DNA from: Paracoccus rhizosphaerae
GTDB lineage: Bacteria; Pseudomonadota; Alphaproteobacteria; Rhodobacterales; Rhodobacteraceae
Reading direction: 5' to 3'
Length of the DNA stretch: 35,388 bases
Assembly (NCBI RefSeq): GCF_026162645.1
Contig: NZ_JAOTBE010000037.1
Span: forward strand, 1 to 35,388
Shown here: positions 1 to 8,513 of the stretch, piece after piece
Layout of the letters: every line of letters starts with the position of its first letter
Position numbering within the stretch: position 1 is the first letter of the stretch
Position numbers and translations under genes: made by a program
Notes under the pieces: generated by a model
What the model was told of the DNA's origin: nothing
The model's input: only the letters and a program-made list of their open reading frames with translations
The model's database searches: none

Positions 1-202
1 CTGCGAAAAATGGCCCACCGAGGCCGGTTCCTTTATGAGGATTGTGACGCGCGGATCTCCATCTTGGCGGCGGCCTTTGTGCTGACATGCCGGATACGTT
101 TGTGCAGACTGATCATGTCATCAGAAACTGCCGCTTGCAGACGGGGCGGCCATACGTTTTGGCACTTGCGGCAATGCCCCGCCGGAGCCATGCTGCTGCC
201 TC
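1..202. other. Left edge, no supported gene
   Basis: No convincing coding region is seen here. A plus-strand frame entering from the left edge stops near base 85 and resembles no family I know. The long open frames covering this stretch on both strands are GC-rich shadows of the downstream dikinase gene. No clear Shine-Dalgarno precedes the ATG at 203 and I cannot point to a convincing promoter. Confidence 0.4.
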
Positions 203-2743
203 ATGAACATGCACGACATCAGCGAGGCGACCGAGATCACGCCTTCCGGCCGGATCGACCGCGCCGACCACGGGTGGCGTGCCAAATGCCTCCAGCGGCT
301 GGTGCGGATGCAGCTTCCGGTGCCCCGCAGTTTCGCGATTTCTGCCGACACCGTCAGGATGATCGCCCAGGGGCGGCGGGTGCATCCCGATGCGCTGCGC
401 GACGTCTTCGCTGGCAGCGGGCTGGTCAGCGTCCGCCCCTCGGCCGTGATGCCGGACTGGGGTGGGCCGGGAACGATTCTCAACGTCGGGATCAACGACT
501 CGCTGCATGAACGGCTGGTCGGTCTGATCGGGCAGGACAATGCCGACGCGATCTATTTGGCCTTCGTGCAAAGCTATGCGACCCACATTGCCCGCCTTGA
601 CCCCGACATGTTCACGCAGGACGGCCCCAACGCACTGGCCGAGGCGCTGCGATGCTACCGGGACGAAATGGACGCCCCCTTCCCGCAGGACCCGGCCGAG
701 CAGCTGGCCGAAGTCCTGCGCAGCATGGCACGCGCCTGGGACGGCCCCACCGCCCGTCTTCTGCGCCAGGCCAAGGGTGCGCCGCCGGATGCGCCGTTGG
801 GACTGGTGGTGCAGGAAATGGCGCTGGCGCTGGGGCCGGGACTTTGCGGGTCCGGCACCATCCAGTTCATTGACCCGGTTACCGGCGCCCCGCGCGTCAC
901 CGGCCGTTTTCGGGGGCAGCATCACGGCGCCACTGTCGGAAGCGGGGCCGAGACGCTGTTTCTGACCAGCGACGAACGGGGCCCATCGCTGCAGGACACC
1001 GCCCCCGAAATCTTCGCCGATCTTGTCCGCTTCGGCATCGCTGCACGAGAGCGCCTGCGCGAGGAGATGCAGATCGAGTTCGTCGTGACCGAGGGCCGCA
1101 TCTCGGTCATCGACGCCACGCGCGTGACGCGCAGCAGCCGGGCCAGCGTCAGGATCGCCGTCAGCCTGGCCCGCGACGGCGTCATCCCCCATGACGAGGC
1201 CCTCATGCGGGTCGAACCACGGGCCCTTGCCGATCTTCTGCACCACCAGGTTGATCCTCGCGTCCCGCGCAAGCTGATCGCCCGCGGCATCGATGCTAGT
1301 CCCGGCGCCGCCACCGGCCGGATCGTGTTCTCGGCCGCCGCCGCCCAGTCGGCTCATGCCCGGGGCGAGGCCTGCGTCCTGGTCCGGCGCGAGACGGTGC
1401 CCGAAGATATCCGCGGCATGCACGCCTCGGTCGCCGTCCTGACCGAGCGTGGCGGCACCACCAGCCACGCAGCCGTCATCGCGCGGGGGCTGGGGCTTCC
1501 CTGCATTGTCGGCGCGACTGGCCTTGCCATCGACGCCCGCGCCCGCACACTCCGCGCCGGCGACCAGCTGCTGCACGAGGGGGACGAGATCACGATCGAC
1601 GGCAGCTCGGGCGAGGTGCTGGCCGGGGCCGCGACCCTTCTGCCGCCGGCGCTGGACGACGCCTTCACCCAGCTTCTGGACTGGGCGGCCGAGGCCGGCG
1701 GTCTTGATGTGCGCGCCAACGCCGACACGCCCGAGGATGCCATCACCGCCCGGCGCTTTCATGCCAAGGGCATCGGCCTTTGCCGCACCGAGCACATGTT
1801 CTTCGACGCCGAGCGCCTGCCCGCCATGCGCGAGATGATCTTTGCCGATAGCCCCGAGGACCGCCGCCTGTCGCTCGAGCGTATCCTGCCGATGCAGCGC
1901 AAGGACTTCACGCGCCTGTTCGAGATCATGGCTGGCCTGCCCGTCACCATCCGCCTGTTCGACCCACCCCTGCACGAATTTCTGCCCCACGATCGTGACG
2001 GCCTGCGCGAACTGGCGGAATCGCTCGATTTGCCCCTGTCCCACGTCACCCGCCGTGTCGAGGCGCTGACGGAATTCAATCCGATGCTGGGCATGCGCGG
2101 CGTTCGCCTGGGGATCACCGTCCCCGAAATCTATGACATGCAGGCCCGCGCCATCTTCGAGGCGACGGTCGAGGCGAGCCGCAAGGGCGATCCCGTCGTT
2201 CCCGAAATCATGATCCCCCTTGTCAGCGCCATGCGAGAGGTCGAGCTGGTCAAAACCCGCATCGACGCCGTCGCCGCCGCCGTCAGGAACGAGATGCGGG
2301 CCGATTTTACCTTCCGTCTGGGGGTCATGGTCGAAACGCCCCGCGCCGCGCTGCGCGCCGGCGACATCGCAGCCCACTCGGCCTTCCTGTCCTTTGGCAC
2401 GAACGACCTGACGCAGATGACCTATGGCCTGTCGCGCGACGACGCCGGCCGCTTCATGGGCACCTATGTCGGACAGGGCGTCTATGCCGAGGATCCCTTC
2501 CACGTCCTCGACCAGGACGGCGTTGGAGAGTTGCTGCTGACCGGCGTCCGGCGGGCGCGGCAGCAGAAACCGTCCATCACCCTCAGCGTCTGCGGCGAAC
2601 ATGGCGGGAATCCTGAATCCATCGCTTTCTGTCACGCCGCCGACATCGACTATGTGTCATGTTCCCCCTTCAGGGTGCCCGTCGCCCGGCTTGCTGCTGC
2701 GCAATCCGCGATCAGGTCGCGCATGGCCTGTGATTCGGAATAA
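203..2743 (+). CDS. PPDK-like PEP-utilising enzyme with divergent ATP domain
   Basis: This 846-residue protein is homologous along its length to pyruvate phosphate dikinase (usually about 870-890), which interconverts ATP, phosphate and pyruvate with AMP, pyrophosphate and PEP. The central phosphohistidine motif is clear (GGTTSHAAVIAR, His422; the usual motif has GGM). So is the C-terminal PEP/pyruvate barrel: GLCRTEHMFF, RLFDPPLHEFLP, FNPMLGMRGVRLG, SFGTNDLTQ and CGEHGG with Cys797. The N-terminal ATP-grasp half is poor. The glycine-rich GGKG and SMPGMMDT segments are replaced, and the LQTRNGKR segment reads DATRVTRS. It may have lost or changed its phosphoryl donor, or be a regulatory paralogue. 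ATG 203 is the first start after in-frame stops. I leave the symbol empty because ordinary PpdK activity is uncertain. Confidence 0.85.
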   Translation: MNMHDISEATEITPSGRIDRADHGWRAKCLQRLVRMQLPVPRSFAISADTVRMIAQGRRVHPDALRDVFAGSGLVSVRPSAVMPDWGGPGTILNVGINDSLHERLVGLIGQDNADAIYLAFVQSYATHIARLDPDMFTQDGPNALAEALRCYRDEMDAPFPQDPAEQLAEVLRSMARAWDGPTARLLRQAKGAPPDAPLGLVVQEMALALGPGLCGSGTIQFIDPVTGAPRVTGRFRGQHHGATVGSGAETLFLTSDERGPSLQDTAPEIFADLVRFGIAARERLREEMQIEFVVTEGRISVIDATRVTRSSRASVRIAVSLARDGVIPHDEALMRVEPRALADLLHHQVDPRVPRKLIARGIDASPGAATGRIVFSAAAAQSAHARGEACVLVRRETVPEDIRGMHASVAVLTERGGTTSHAAVIARGLGLPCIVGATGLAIDARARTLRAGDQLLHEGDEITIDGSSGEVLAGAATLLPPALDDAFTQLLDWAAEAGGLDVRANADTPEDAITARRFHAKGIGLCRTEHMFFDAERLPAMREMIFADSPEDRRLSLERILPMQRKDFTRLFEIMAGLPVTIRLFDPPLHEFLPHDRDGLRELAESLDLPLSHVTRRVEALTEFNPMLGMRGVRLGITVPEIYDMQARAIFEATVEASRKGDPVVPEIMIPLVSAMREVELVKTRIDAVAAAVRNEMRADFTFRLGVMVETPRAALRAGDIAAHSAFLSFGTNDLTQMTYGLSRDDAGRFMGTYVGQGVYAEDPFHVLDQDGVGELLLTGVRRARQQKPSITLSVCGEHGGNPESIAFCHAADIDYVSCSPFRVPVARLAAAQSAIRSRMACDSE

Positions 2744-2767
2744 GCCGACAACCCCTGCTTGAAACCG

Positions 2768-2798
2768 ATGCTGCCGTGCAGCATCACGGCGGCGTGAT
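2768..2798. repeat. Two abutting perfect hairpins after the PPDK-like gene
   Basis: Bases 2768-2784 form a 7-bp stem (ATGCTGC/GCAGCAT) with a 3-base loop. Bases 2783-2798 form a 6-bp stem (ATCACG/CGTGAT) with a 4-base loop, sharing the AT between them. There is no T-run, so this is not a standard intrinsic terminator. It lies 25 bases after the stop codon and may act in 3'-end protection or termination. Confidence 0.4.
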
Positions 2799-2803
2799 CG
2801 GCC

Positions 2804-2846
2804 GGAACTTGCCGGATCGGCGGAATTCGCGCGGCGGGAACTTGCC
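2804..2846. repeat. Direct repeat GGAACTTGCC, two copies
   Basis: GGAACTTGCC occurs at 2804-2813 and 2837-2846, 33 bases apart (about three helical turns), in the gap before the wall hydrolase gene. Flanking bases are also similar (CCGGAACTTGCC and CGGGAACTTGCC). It could be a pair of regulator half-sites, but nothing else supports that. Confidence 0.35.
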
Positions 2847-2974
2847 TCGTTTGGCCGGAAGTCGGCGATCCCGGCGTCTCACGGGGAAGTGGGATGGAAC
2901 CCGCGATCCCTAAAACCTTAAGCATTTCTCTGACGCTGTTGCGCGCCGATCTGCTCTCGGCGCCTTGACCTTAA

Positions 2975-2991
2975 CGCCCTTTCAACGGGCG
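2975..2991. repeat. Short inverted repeat upstream of wall hydrolase
   Basis: CGCCC and GGGCG enclose a 7-base AT-rich loop (TTTCAAC) ending 18 bases before the ATG at 3010. A TTGACC at 2965-2970 and TTTATA at 2995-3000 lie around it, but their spacing (24 bases) is too long for one sigma-70 promoter. It may be a regulatory hairpin in the leader. Confidence 0.25.
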
Positions 2992-3009
2992 AAGTTTATA
3001 GGACTGAAC

Positions 3010-3657
3010 ATGCCCATGCTGCTCGATCGGCTGGCGCACGCCTGTCTTTGTGCTGCCATCGCCACGCCTCTTATCGCCTCGGGTGCCGCCGCTGGGGGGA
3101 ATGGTTCCCTCTTCTCGTCTGGTGGTGGTCTCTTCGGCACGGCCGCCGCGGCGAACACGCCGCGTCCCACGCCGCTGCTGTTCACCGACGCCGACCCGGT
3201 CGAGATCGAGATGACCGAGGACGCGCCGGTCGAGACGCTGCACCTGGCCAGCGCCCGCAACAGCTACAGTAAAGCCGATCTGCAGTGCCTGGCCGAGGCG
3301 CTCTACCACGAGGCGCGCGGCGAGGGCCGCCAAGGCCAGCAGGCCGTGGCTGAGGTGATCCTGAACCGCGTCGACAGCGGCGCCTTCCCCAGCACGGTCT
3401 GCGGCGTGATCAACCAGCCCAGCCAGTTCAGCTATACCATCGGTGGCGCCAAGCCGATCCGCAACAAGTCCGCCTTCCTGCGCGCCCGCGACATCGCGGC
3501 CGAGGCGCTGGCGGGCGCCCCTCGCCAGCTGACGGGCGGGGCGACTTACTTCCACACGCCGGCGGTCCGCCCCTCGTGGTCGCGCCGCTTCCAGAAGACG
3601 GTGCAGATCGGGCGCCACATCTTCTATCGCGGCAACCAGCGCGTGGCGTCCAACTGA
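3010..3657 (+). CDS. Exported SleB-type cell wall hydrolase
   Basis: This 215-residue protein begins with a signal-peptide-like segment (residues 1-28, hydrophobic, ending in GAAA) and a low-complexity Gly/Ala linker. The C-terminal domain (about 88-213) matches the hydrolase_2/SleB family of cortex-lytic or lytic-transglycosylase-like enzymes. It shows LAEALYHEARGE (Glu101 and Glu105, the likely catalytic acid region), AVAEVILNRV, QFSYT and ATYFHTPAVRPSW. In non-sporulating alphaproteobacteria this family is taken to cut peptidoglycan in the periplasm; the exact bond is unknown. I chose ATG 3010 because AGGAC precedes it and the signal peptide begins there; a TTG at 2965 would add 15 residues without spoiling the frame. 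It lies 38 bases before folB. Confidence 0.85.
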   Translation: MPMLLDRLAHACLCAAIATPLIASGAAAGGNGSLFSSGGGLFGTAAAANTPRPTPLLFTDADPVEIEMTEDAPVETLHLASARNSYSKADLQCLAEALYHEARGEGRQGQQAVAEVILNRVDSGAFPSTVCGVINQPSQFSYTIGGAKPIRNKSAFLRARDIAAEALAGAPRQLTGGATYFHTPAVRPSWSRRFQKTVQIGRHIFYRGNQRVASN

Positions 3658-3695
3658 CGCGGCTGGGGCTTGCCCACAGCGGTGAATTGCGGTGA

Positions 3696-4421
3696 ATGAC
3701 GGATATGAAACATCCTGACCGCATCTTCCTGCGCGACCATGTCATCTCTGCCGAGATTGGCGCCTTCCAGTCCGAACGCGGTCTGGACCAGCGCCTGCGC
3801 TTCAACGTCACCGTCGACCTGAAAGAGACGGTCGCCGGCAGCGACGATCACGTCGACAACATCCTGTCCTATGACGTCCTGACCCAGGCCGTATCCACCG
3901 CGTTGGCGGACCAGCGCTACAATTTGGTCGAAACACTGGCCGAGAAGATCGCGGCCGAGGTCCTGGCGCACCCGCGCGCCGCCAGCGTAGCCGTCACGGT
4001 CGAGAAGCTGGATCGCGGGCCGGGCGCGCTTGGCGTGTCCATCACCCGCGATGCGGGGCGGGTGCCTGTCAAAACCGCCGCGCCGCATGTCTGCGTAAAG
4101 GTCTGGGATGCCGCCACCGCCTTGCCCGTAGGCGCCGTGGTGCTGGTGCCGCCTGCGCCCGATCTTCCGCTGCCCCCGGCACGCAATGCCCGGCGGGTCA
4201 AGCTTCTGGCACTGGATCAGTCGGCCTGGGCGCTTGCAGGTGAACTGGCGCTGGAAGTCGCCGAGACGAGGACCGAGATCGACGCGTCGATCCAGCAGCG
4301 GCAGTCCGTGGTCTGGGCACCGTCACGGCTTGCAGTGGACGATCCGGCCGCAGGGGACGCCCCGGACCAGCTTGCGGTTTGGCTGACTGGGCGGCTTGGT
4401 GCGCGCCCGGACACCCATTGA
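3696..4421 (+). CDS. folB: Dihydroneopterin aldolase with C-terminal extension
   Basis: Residues 1-120 are a dihydroneopterin aldolase, which converts 7,8-dihydroneopterin to 6-hydroxymethyl-dihydropterin and glycolaldehyde in folate synthesis. The family residues are in place: Glu27 in FQSERG, Tyr59 in LSYD, Glu79 in NLVETLAEKIA and Lys104 in VEKLDRGPGA, matching Glu22, Tyr54, Glu74 and Lys100 of the Staphylococcus aureus enzyme as I recall it. Normal FolB is about 120 residues; here about 120 further residues follow. This part is not FolK, since it lacks the GSNLG-type start, and I do not recognise it. It lies 11 bases upstream of folP, so co-transcription is likely. The second ATG at 3705 has better Shine-Dalgarno spacing (GGTGA) and is an equally good start. 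Confidence 0.9.
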   Translation: MTDMKHPDRIFLRDHVISAEIGAFQSERGLDQRLRFNVTVDLKETVAGSDDHVDNILSYDVLTQAVSTALADQRYNLVETLAEKIAAEVLAHPRAASVAVTVEKLDRGPGALGVSITRDAGRVPVKTAAPHVCVKVWDAATALPVGAVVLVPPAPDLPLPPARNARRVKLLALDQSAWALAGELALEVAETRTEIDASIQQRQSVVWAPSRLAVDDPAAGDAPDQLAVWLTGRLGARPDTH

Positions 4422-4432
4422 CGGGCGCATCG

Positions 4433-5425
4433 ATGCCGGATGACCGCGTCTACTACCGCCCCATCCCCCAGGCCGAAGGCGGGCGTTGGCGCCTTGCCGG
4501 CGGCTGGACGGGCTTTTCCTGTTTCGAGCGCCTGCAGCGGGGCCATGAGCCGGTCGTGACCGACACCGCACCGGCAGAGATCATCGACAAGCTGACCTCG
4601 GCCCGCACGCCGGTGATGGACCTGCCGCTGGACCGCCCGCGCCTGATGGGGATCGTCAATGCGACGCCCGACAGCTTTTCTGACGGCGGACAATACGACC
4701 CCCTGCAGCAGGCCCGGTCGCTCATATCCGCAGGTGCGGACATTCTGGACATCGGCGGCGAATCGACCCGTCCCGGCGCAGCCGAGGTGCCTGATGCCGA
4801 GGAGATTGCCCGCGTCGTGCCGGTGATCGAGGGGTTGGCCAGGAGTGCCCCGATTTCGATCGACACCCGCAAGGCGGCCGTGGCCAAGGCTGCGCTTGCC
4901 GCCGGTGCGGGGCTGGTGAACGACGTCTCGGGGTTCGACTTCGACCCGCAACTGGCGCCTTTGGTGGCGCAGGCGCAGGTTCCGGTCTGCCTGATGCACG
5001 CGCAGGGCCTGCCGGCGACGATGCAGCAGGACCCGCGCTACGACGACGTCCTTCTGGATGTCTATGACGCGCTTGAAGATCGCGTGGCGGGGGCGGTCGC
5101 AGCGGGAATCCACAAGGACAGGATCGTAATCGATCCGGGAATCGGATTTGGCAAGACGCAGGCGCATAACCTGGCGATTTTGCGCCGGATTTCATTGTTT
5201 CACGGTGTGGGCTGCGCGGTCCTTCTGGGCATTTCGCGGAAGCGCTTTATCGGCGACATTGGCGGCGCGGCCTCGCCCGCCGACCGGATTCCGGGCACGC
5301 TGGCGCTGACGGTCGCCGCAGCGGCGCAGGGCATCCAGATCCACCGCGTCCACGACGTCGCGGAACATGCACAGGGGCTGCGCCTTATCGCTGCCCTCAA
5401 TGATAACGAGAAGGCAGTGACATGA
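4433..5425 (+). CDS. folP: Dihydropteroate synthase
   Basis: FolP joins p-aminobenzoate to dihydropterin pyrophosphate to give dihydropteroate, and is the sulfonamide target. This 330-residue protein has all family blocks: [16 protein letters not shown] (71-86), [10 protein letters not shown] (107-116), [37 protein letters not shown] and GISRKRFIG. The barrel is complete, but about 70 residues of unfamiliar sequence precede it; typical FolP is about 280 residues. ATG 4433 is preferred to TTG 4379, which would overlap folB by 43 bases. The stop overlaps the glmM start by four bases (ATGA), the classic sign of translational coupling. Confidence 0.95.
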   Translation: MPDDRVYYRPIPQAEGGRWRLAGGWTGFSCFERLQRGHEPVVTDTAPAEIIDKLTSARTPVMDLPLDRPRLMGIVNATPDSFSDGGQYDPLQQARSLISAGADILDIGGESTRPGAAEVPDAEEIARVVPVIEGLARSAPISIDTRKAAVAKAALAAGAGLVNDVSGFDFDPQLAPLVAQAQVPVCLMHAQGLPATMQQDPRYDDVLLDVYDALEDRVAGAVAAGIHKDRIVIDPGIGFGKTQAHNLAILRRISLFHGVGCAVLLGISRKRFIGDIGGAASPADRIPGTLALTVAAAAQGIQIHRVHDVAEHAQGLRLIAALNDNEKAVT

Positions 5426-6765
5426 GCAGGAAGCTTTTCGGAACCGACGGCGTGCGCGGGCGCGCGAACAGCCACCCCATGACGGCCGAGATGGCCTTGC
5501 GTCTTGGCGCGGCGGCGGGCCGGTACTTTCGCCGCGACGGCCGCAACCGCCATCGGGTTGTGATCGGCAAGGACACCCGGCTCTCGGGCTACATGTTGGA
5601 AAACGCGCTGACGGCAGGGCTGACGAGTACAGGCATGAACGTCCTGCTGCTGGGACCGGTGCCGACGCCGGCGGTGGGATACCTGACGCGGTCGATGCGC
5701 GCCGACCTGGGCATCATGATCTCGGCCAGCCACAACCCGGCCGAGGACAACGGCATCAAGTTCTTTGGCCCCGATGGCTTCAAGCTGTCCGACGAGGCCG
5801 AGACCGAGATCGAGGACATCGTCGCCAGCGAGATCGAGCCCGCACAGCCCTCGAACATCGGCCGTGCCAAGCGTATCGACGACGGCAGCGGTCGCTATAT
5901 CGAATATGCCAAGACGACCCTGCCCTCGAAGCTGCGGCTGGACGGGCTGAAGGTGGTCATCGACTGCGCCCATGGCGCCGCCTATCGCGCCGCACCGGAT
6001 GTCCTGTGGGAACTGGGCGCCGAGGTCGTCCCGCTTGGGGTGAAACCCGACGGCTTCAACATCAACGACGGCGTCGGCAGCACGCACCCCCAGGCTTGTG
6101 CGGCCGCCGTGCGTGAACATGGCGCGCATCTGGGCATCAGCCTCGACGGCGATGCCGACCGTGTCGTGATCGTCGACGAGACCGGCCGTGTGGCCGATGG
6201 CGACCAGATCATGGCGCTACTGGCCGTTCGCTGGGCGGAACAGGGCCGGCTGGCGGGCGGTGCGCTGGTGGCGACGGTGATGTCCAACCTGGGCCTTGAA
6301 CATTTCCTCGGCGGGCGCGGCCTGCGGCTCGAACGCACCAAGGTCGGCGACCGCTATGTGGTCGAGCGGATGCGCGAGGGCGGCTTCAACCTGGGTGGTG
6401 AACAGTCGGGCCATATCGTGATGACCGACTATGCCACGACAGGCGACGGGCTGGTGGCGGCGATGCAGGTCCTGGGTGCGATGGCCGAAACCGGGCGCAC
6501 CGCCAGCGAACTTGTGACCCAGTTCGACCCGGTGCCGCAGATGCTGAAGAACGTCCGCTATGCCCCCGGCGCCGATCCGCTGTCACAGGACGATGTCCGC
6601 CGCGTGATCGCCCATGCCGAGGCGCGCCTGGCCGGCCACGGCCGCGTCCTGATCCGCAAGTCCGGCACCGAGCCCCTGATCCGCGTCATGGCCGAGGCCG
6701 AGGACGAGACCGTCCTAGCGCAGGTCGTCGACGACATCGTGGCTGCCGTGGAGCACGCCGTCTAG
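5422..6765 (+). CDS. glmM: Phosphoglucosamine mutase
   Basis: GlmM converts glucosamine-6-phosphate to glucosamine-1-phosphate on the way to UDP-GlcNAc, feeding peptidoglycan and lipopolysaccharide. The length of 447 residues is normal. Features in order: [10 protein letters not shown] at the N-terminus, the phosphoserine loop SASHNP (Ser103), the metal-binding DGDADR, the sugar-binding GGEQSGH, and the phosphate-binding [12 protein letters not shown] near the C-terminus. It starts inside the end of folP (ATGA overlap), an arrangement I recall as common in alphaproteobacteria. Its stop codon is interleaved with that of the convergent monooxygenase gene in a single CTAG. Confidence 0.97.
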   Translation: MSRKLFGTDGVRGRANSHPMTAEMALRLGAAAGRYFRRDGRNRHRVVIGKDTRLSGYMLENALTAGLTSTGMNVLLLGPVPTPAVGYLTRSMRADLGIMISASHNPAEDNGIKFFGPDGFKLSDEAETEIEDIVASEIEPAQPSNIGRAKRIDDGSGRYIEYAKTTLPSKLRLDGLKVVIDCAHGAAYRAAPDVLWELGAEVVPLGVKPDGFNINDGVGSTHPQACAAAVREHGAHLGISLDGDADRVVIVDETGRVADGDQIMALLAVRWAEQGRLAGGALVATVMSNLGLEHFLGGRGLRLERTKVGDRYVVERMREGGFNLGGEQSGHIVMTDYATTGDGLVAAMQVLGAMAETGRTASELVTQFDPVPQMLKNVRYAPGADPLSQDDVRRVIAHAEARLAGHGRVLIRKSGTEPLIRVMAEAEDETVLAQVVDDIVAAVEHAV

Positions 6766-7892
6766 CGCGGGCCCTCGGCCACGGGATCGTGGTCGTAAAG
6801 CCAGTCGAAGCGTCCGGGCATGAATCCGGGCGCCACGCGACCAACGACCCGCAGCGCCGCATGCCCCAGAAGGCGCCTGCCCCCCTGCAGGTGATAGTTC
6901 CGCGCGTTCGCGCTTGCCGCATCGACGATCCGGCGTGTGCGCGGCTGCCTCAGCGACTGGTAACGTCGCAGCGCGGCGCCCTGATCCGCATCGGCGTCCA
7001 GACAGGCAGCCAGAACCCAGGCATCCTCGATCGCCATGCCAGCACCCTGCGCCAGGAATGGCAGCGTCGGATGCGCGGCGTCGCCCAGCAGGACCAGTCG
7101 GTCGTCGTGCCAGCGTGACGCAACATCGTGCCTGAACAGCCCCCACAGATGGACCTGCCGCACCGCGGCCAGCCATTCGGGTACCGGGCCGCCGAAGGCT
7201 GCGAAGGACGTCCGCAGGTCGGCGGGATCGCCGGGATGGGACCAGCCTTCTTCCTGCCAGTCGCGGCGCTCCTCGACGGCCACGATATTGCGCAGGCCGC
7301 CCGCCAGAGGATAGCTGACGAGGTGACGCCCCGGCCCCATGAAGACCTGCGCTTCGGGAATGGCGGTGCCTGTGATCGGGATCAGGGCCCGCCATGCGGT
7401 CTGGCCGGTGAAGAACGGAACCTCGCGCCCGTTCAGTTCTGCCCGGAGACGACTTTTCAGGCCGTCTGCGGCCACGACCAGCGGCGCATCTGGGACCGTG
7501 TCGACGTCCTGGCCGAGGCGCAGGATGACACCCGCGTCGGCCGCAGCCTGGGCCAGAAGCGTAATTAGGCGCGCGCGATGGATCAGAAGAAAGCGCGCCT
7601 GCGGTCGGTGGGCGACAAGGTCCATCCGCAGGACGCGGCGGCCCCTGTGATCGTTCAGCTGCACGGCCTCTGTCCGCAAGGACGCAGCGTCCAGCGCCGC
7701 AGCCAAGCCTAGGGCATCCAGCACCCGCACGGCATTCGCTGACAGCTGGATGCCGGCCCCAACCTCGGTCAGCGCAGGCGCCTTTTCGATGACGGTAACG
7801 CGCGCGCCCCTGCGGGCCAGGGCCAGCGCCGCCGTCAGGCCGCCGATCCCGGCACCAACGACGGTCGCCGAACGATCCGAAAGGAAACCCAT
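6762..7892 (-). CDS. FAD-dependent aromatic-ring-type monooxygenase
   Basis: This 376-residue flavoprotein belongs to the group A (UbiH/salicylate hydroxylase-like) monooxygenases. Visible motifs are the dinucleotide-binding GAGIGG (13-18) followed by an acidic-ended strand (VTVIEKA), the DG motif around [10 protein letters not shown] (141-150), and the GD motif [14 protein letters not shown] (266-279). The substrate cannot be read from the sequence; close relatives are annotated as salicylate or 3-hydroxybenzoate hydroxylases. ATG 7892 is preferred over GTG 7898 because GGAGGTGA sits 2 bases upstream of the ATG and would overlap the GTG. It lies 36 bases after dksA on the same strand and is probably co-transcribed, although the functions have no obvious link. 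Confidence 0.88.
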   Translation of the reverse strand: MGFLSDRSATVVGAGIGGLTAALALARRGARVTVIEKAPALTEVGAGIQLSANAVRVLDALGLAAALDAASLRTEAVQLNDHRGRRVLRMDLVAHRPQARFLLIHRARLITLLAQAAADAGVILRLGQDVDTVPDAPLVVAADGLKSRLRAELNGREVPFFTGQTAWRALIPITGTAIPEAQVFMGPGRHLVSYPLAGGLRNIVAVEERRDWQEEGWSHPGDPADLRTSFAAFGGPVPEWLAAVRQVHLWGLFRHDVASRWHDDRLVLLGDAAHPTLPFLAQGAGMAIEDAWVLAACLDADADQGAALRRYQSLRQPRTRRIVDAASANARNYHLQGGRRLLGHAALRVVGRVAPGFMPGRFDWLYDHDPVAEGPR

Positions 7893-7894
7893 CG

Positions 7895-7902
7895 TCACCT
7901 CC
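7895..7902 (-). promoter_or_regulatory. Ribosome binding site deciding monooxygenase start
   Basis: On the minus strand GGAGGTGA is followed after two bases (CG) by ATG at 7892. The GTG start at 7898 lies inside this site, so the ATG is the better start. Confidence 0.7.
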
Positions 7903-7928
7903 GGCAGGGCGAGCCTGCCAGCGAAACC

Positions 7929-8351
7929 TCAGTCGTCGCGGTGGACCCGCTCCTTGCGCTCGTGACGCTCCTGCGCCTCCAGCGTCATGGTCGCGATGGG
8001 GCGCGCGTCCAGGCGGCGCAGGCTGATCGGCTCTCCGGTCATCTCGCAATAGCCGTATTCGCCCGTCTCGATCCGGCGCAGGGCCGCGTCGATCTTGCTG
8101 ACCAGCTTGCGCTGGCGGTCGCGGGTGCGAAGTTCAAGGGCGCGGTCGGTTTCCTCGCTGGCGCGGTCCGCCAGGTCAGGGACGGCGCGGGCGCTGTCCT
8201 GCAGGCCCTCCAGCGTCTCGGCCGACTGATCCAGCAGCTCCTGTTTCCAGGCTTCCAGTTTCCGTCTGAAATATTCAAGCTGACGGTCGTTCATGAAGGG
8301 CTCGTCCTCGGCGGGACGATAATCCTGTGGCAGGAAGGTCTGGGCTTTCAT
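7929..8351 (-). CDS. dksA: DksA-family RNA polymerase regulator, single-cysteine type
   Basis: DksA enters the RNA polymerase secondary channel and, with ppGpp, adjusts rRNA, ribosomal protein and amino acid promoters. The 140-residue protein has the coiled-coil hairpin with tip PDLADRAS, where Asp59, Asp62 and Ala64 match the Escherichia coli tip residues Asp71, Asp74 and Ala76. ELRTRDRQRKL and GYCEMTGEPISLRRLDARP follow. Of the four zinc-finger cysteines only Cys102 remains; the others correspond to Thr105, Thr123 and Ala126, so it cannot form the normal Cys4 zinc site. I recall Rhodobacter sphaeroides DksA being of this low-cysteine kind. The start follows GGAGG with 4-base spacing. The minus frame is open far upstream only as a shadow of moxR. 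Confidence 0.93.
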   Translation of the reverse strand: MKAQTFLPQDYRPAEDEPFMNDRQLEYFRRKLEAWKQELLDQSAETLEGLQDSARAVPDLADRASEETDRALELRTRDRQRKLVSKIDAALRRIETGEYGYCEMTGEPISLRRLDARPIATMTLEAQERHERKERVHRDD

Positions 8352-8513
8352 ACATCCTCCGGCGGCGCCGGGCGGAGCAAAATTACCGGCACCTTGCGCG
8401 CCCCCATAAAGTATGACGCCCGTCTTGTCACTAGGATTGAAGGTGCTCATCATGCGTAATCTGCAATGTGATGTCTTCCCGCGCCAAGCGGTTCTTCGAA
8501 AAGGAGAGTTTAC
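8352..8513. other. Divergent dksA/moxR promoter region
   Basis: The 162 bases between the two start codons must hold promoters for both genes. On the minus strand a GTGACA followed about 16 bases later by TTATGG is a weak candidate for dksA. The moxR start has a clear AAAGGAGAG. No hairpin or operator stands out. Confidence 0.35.

Noticed and set aside
113..2635. An 840-residue open frame on the minus strand opposite the dikinase-like gene
   Set aside because: It is the GC-rich antisense shadow of a gene with clear conserved motifs, and its translation resembles no protein family.
2650..2925. A 91-residue minus-strand open frame in the gap after the dikinase-like gene
   Set aside because: It overlaps the end of that gene, has no ribosome site and resembles nothing known.
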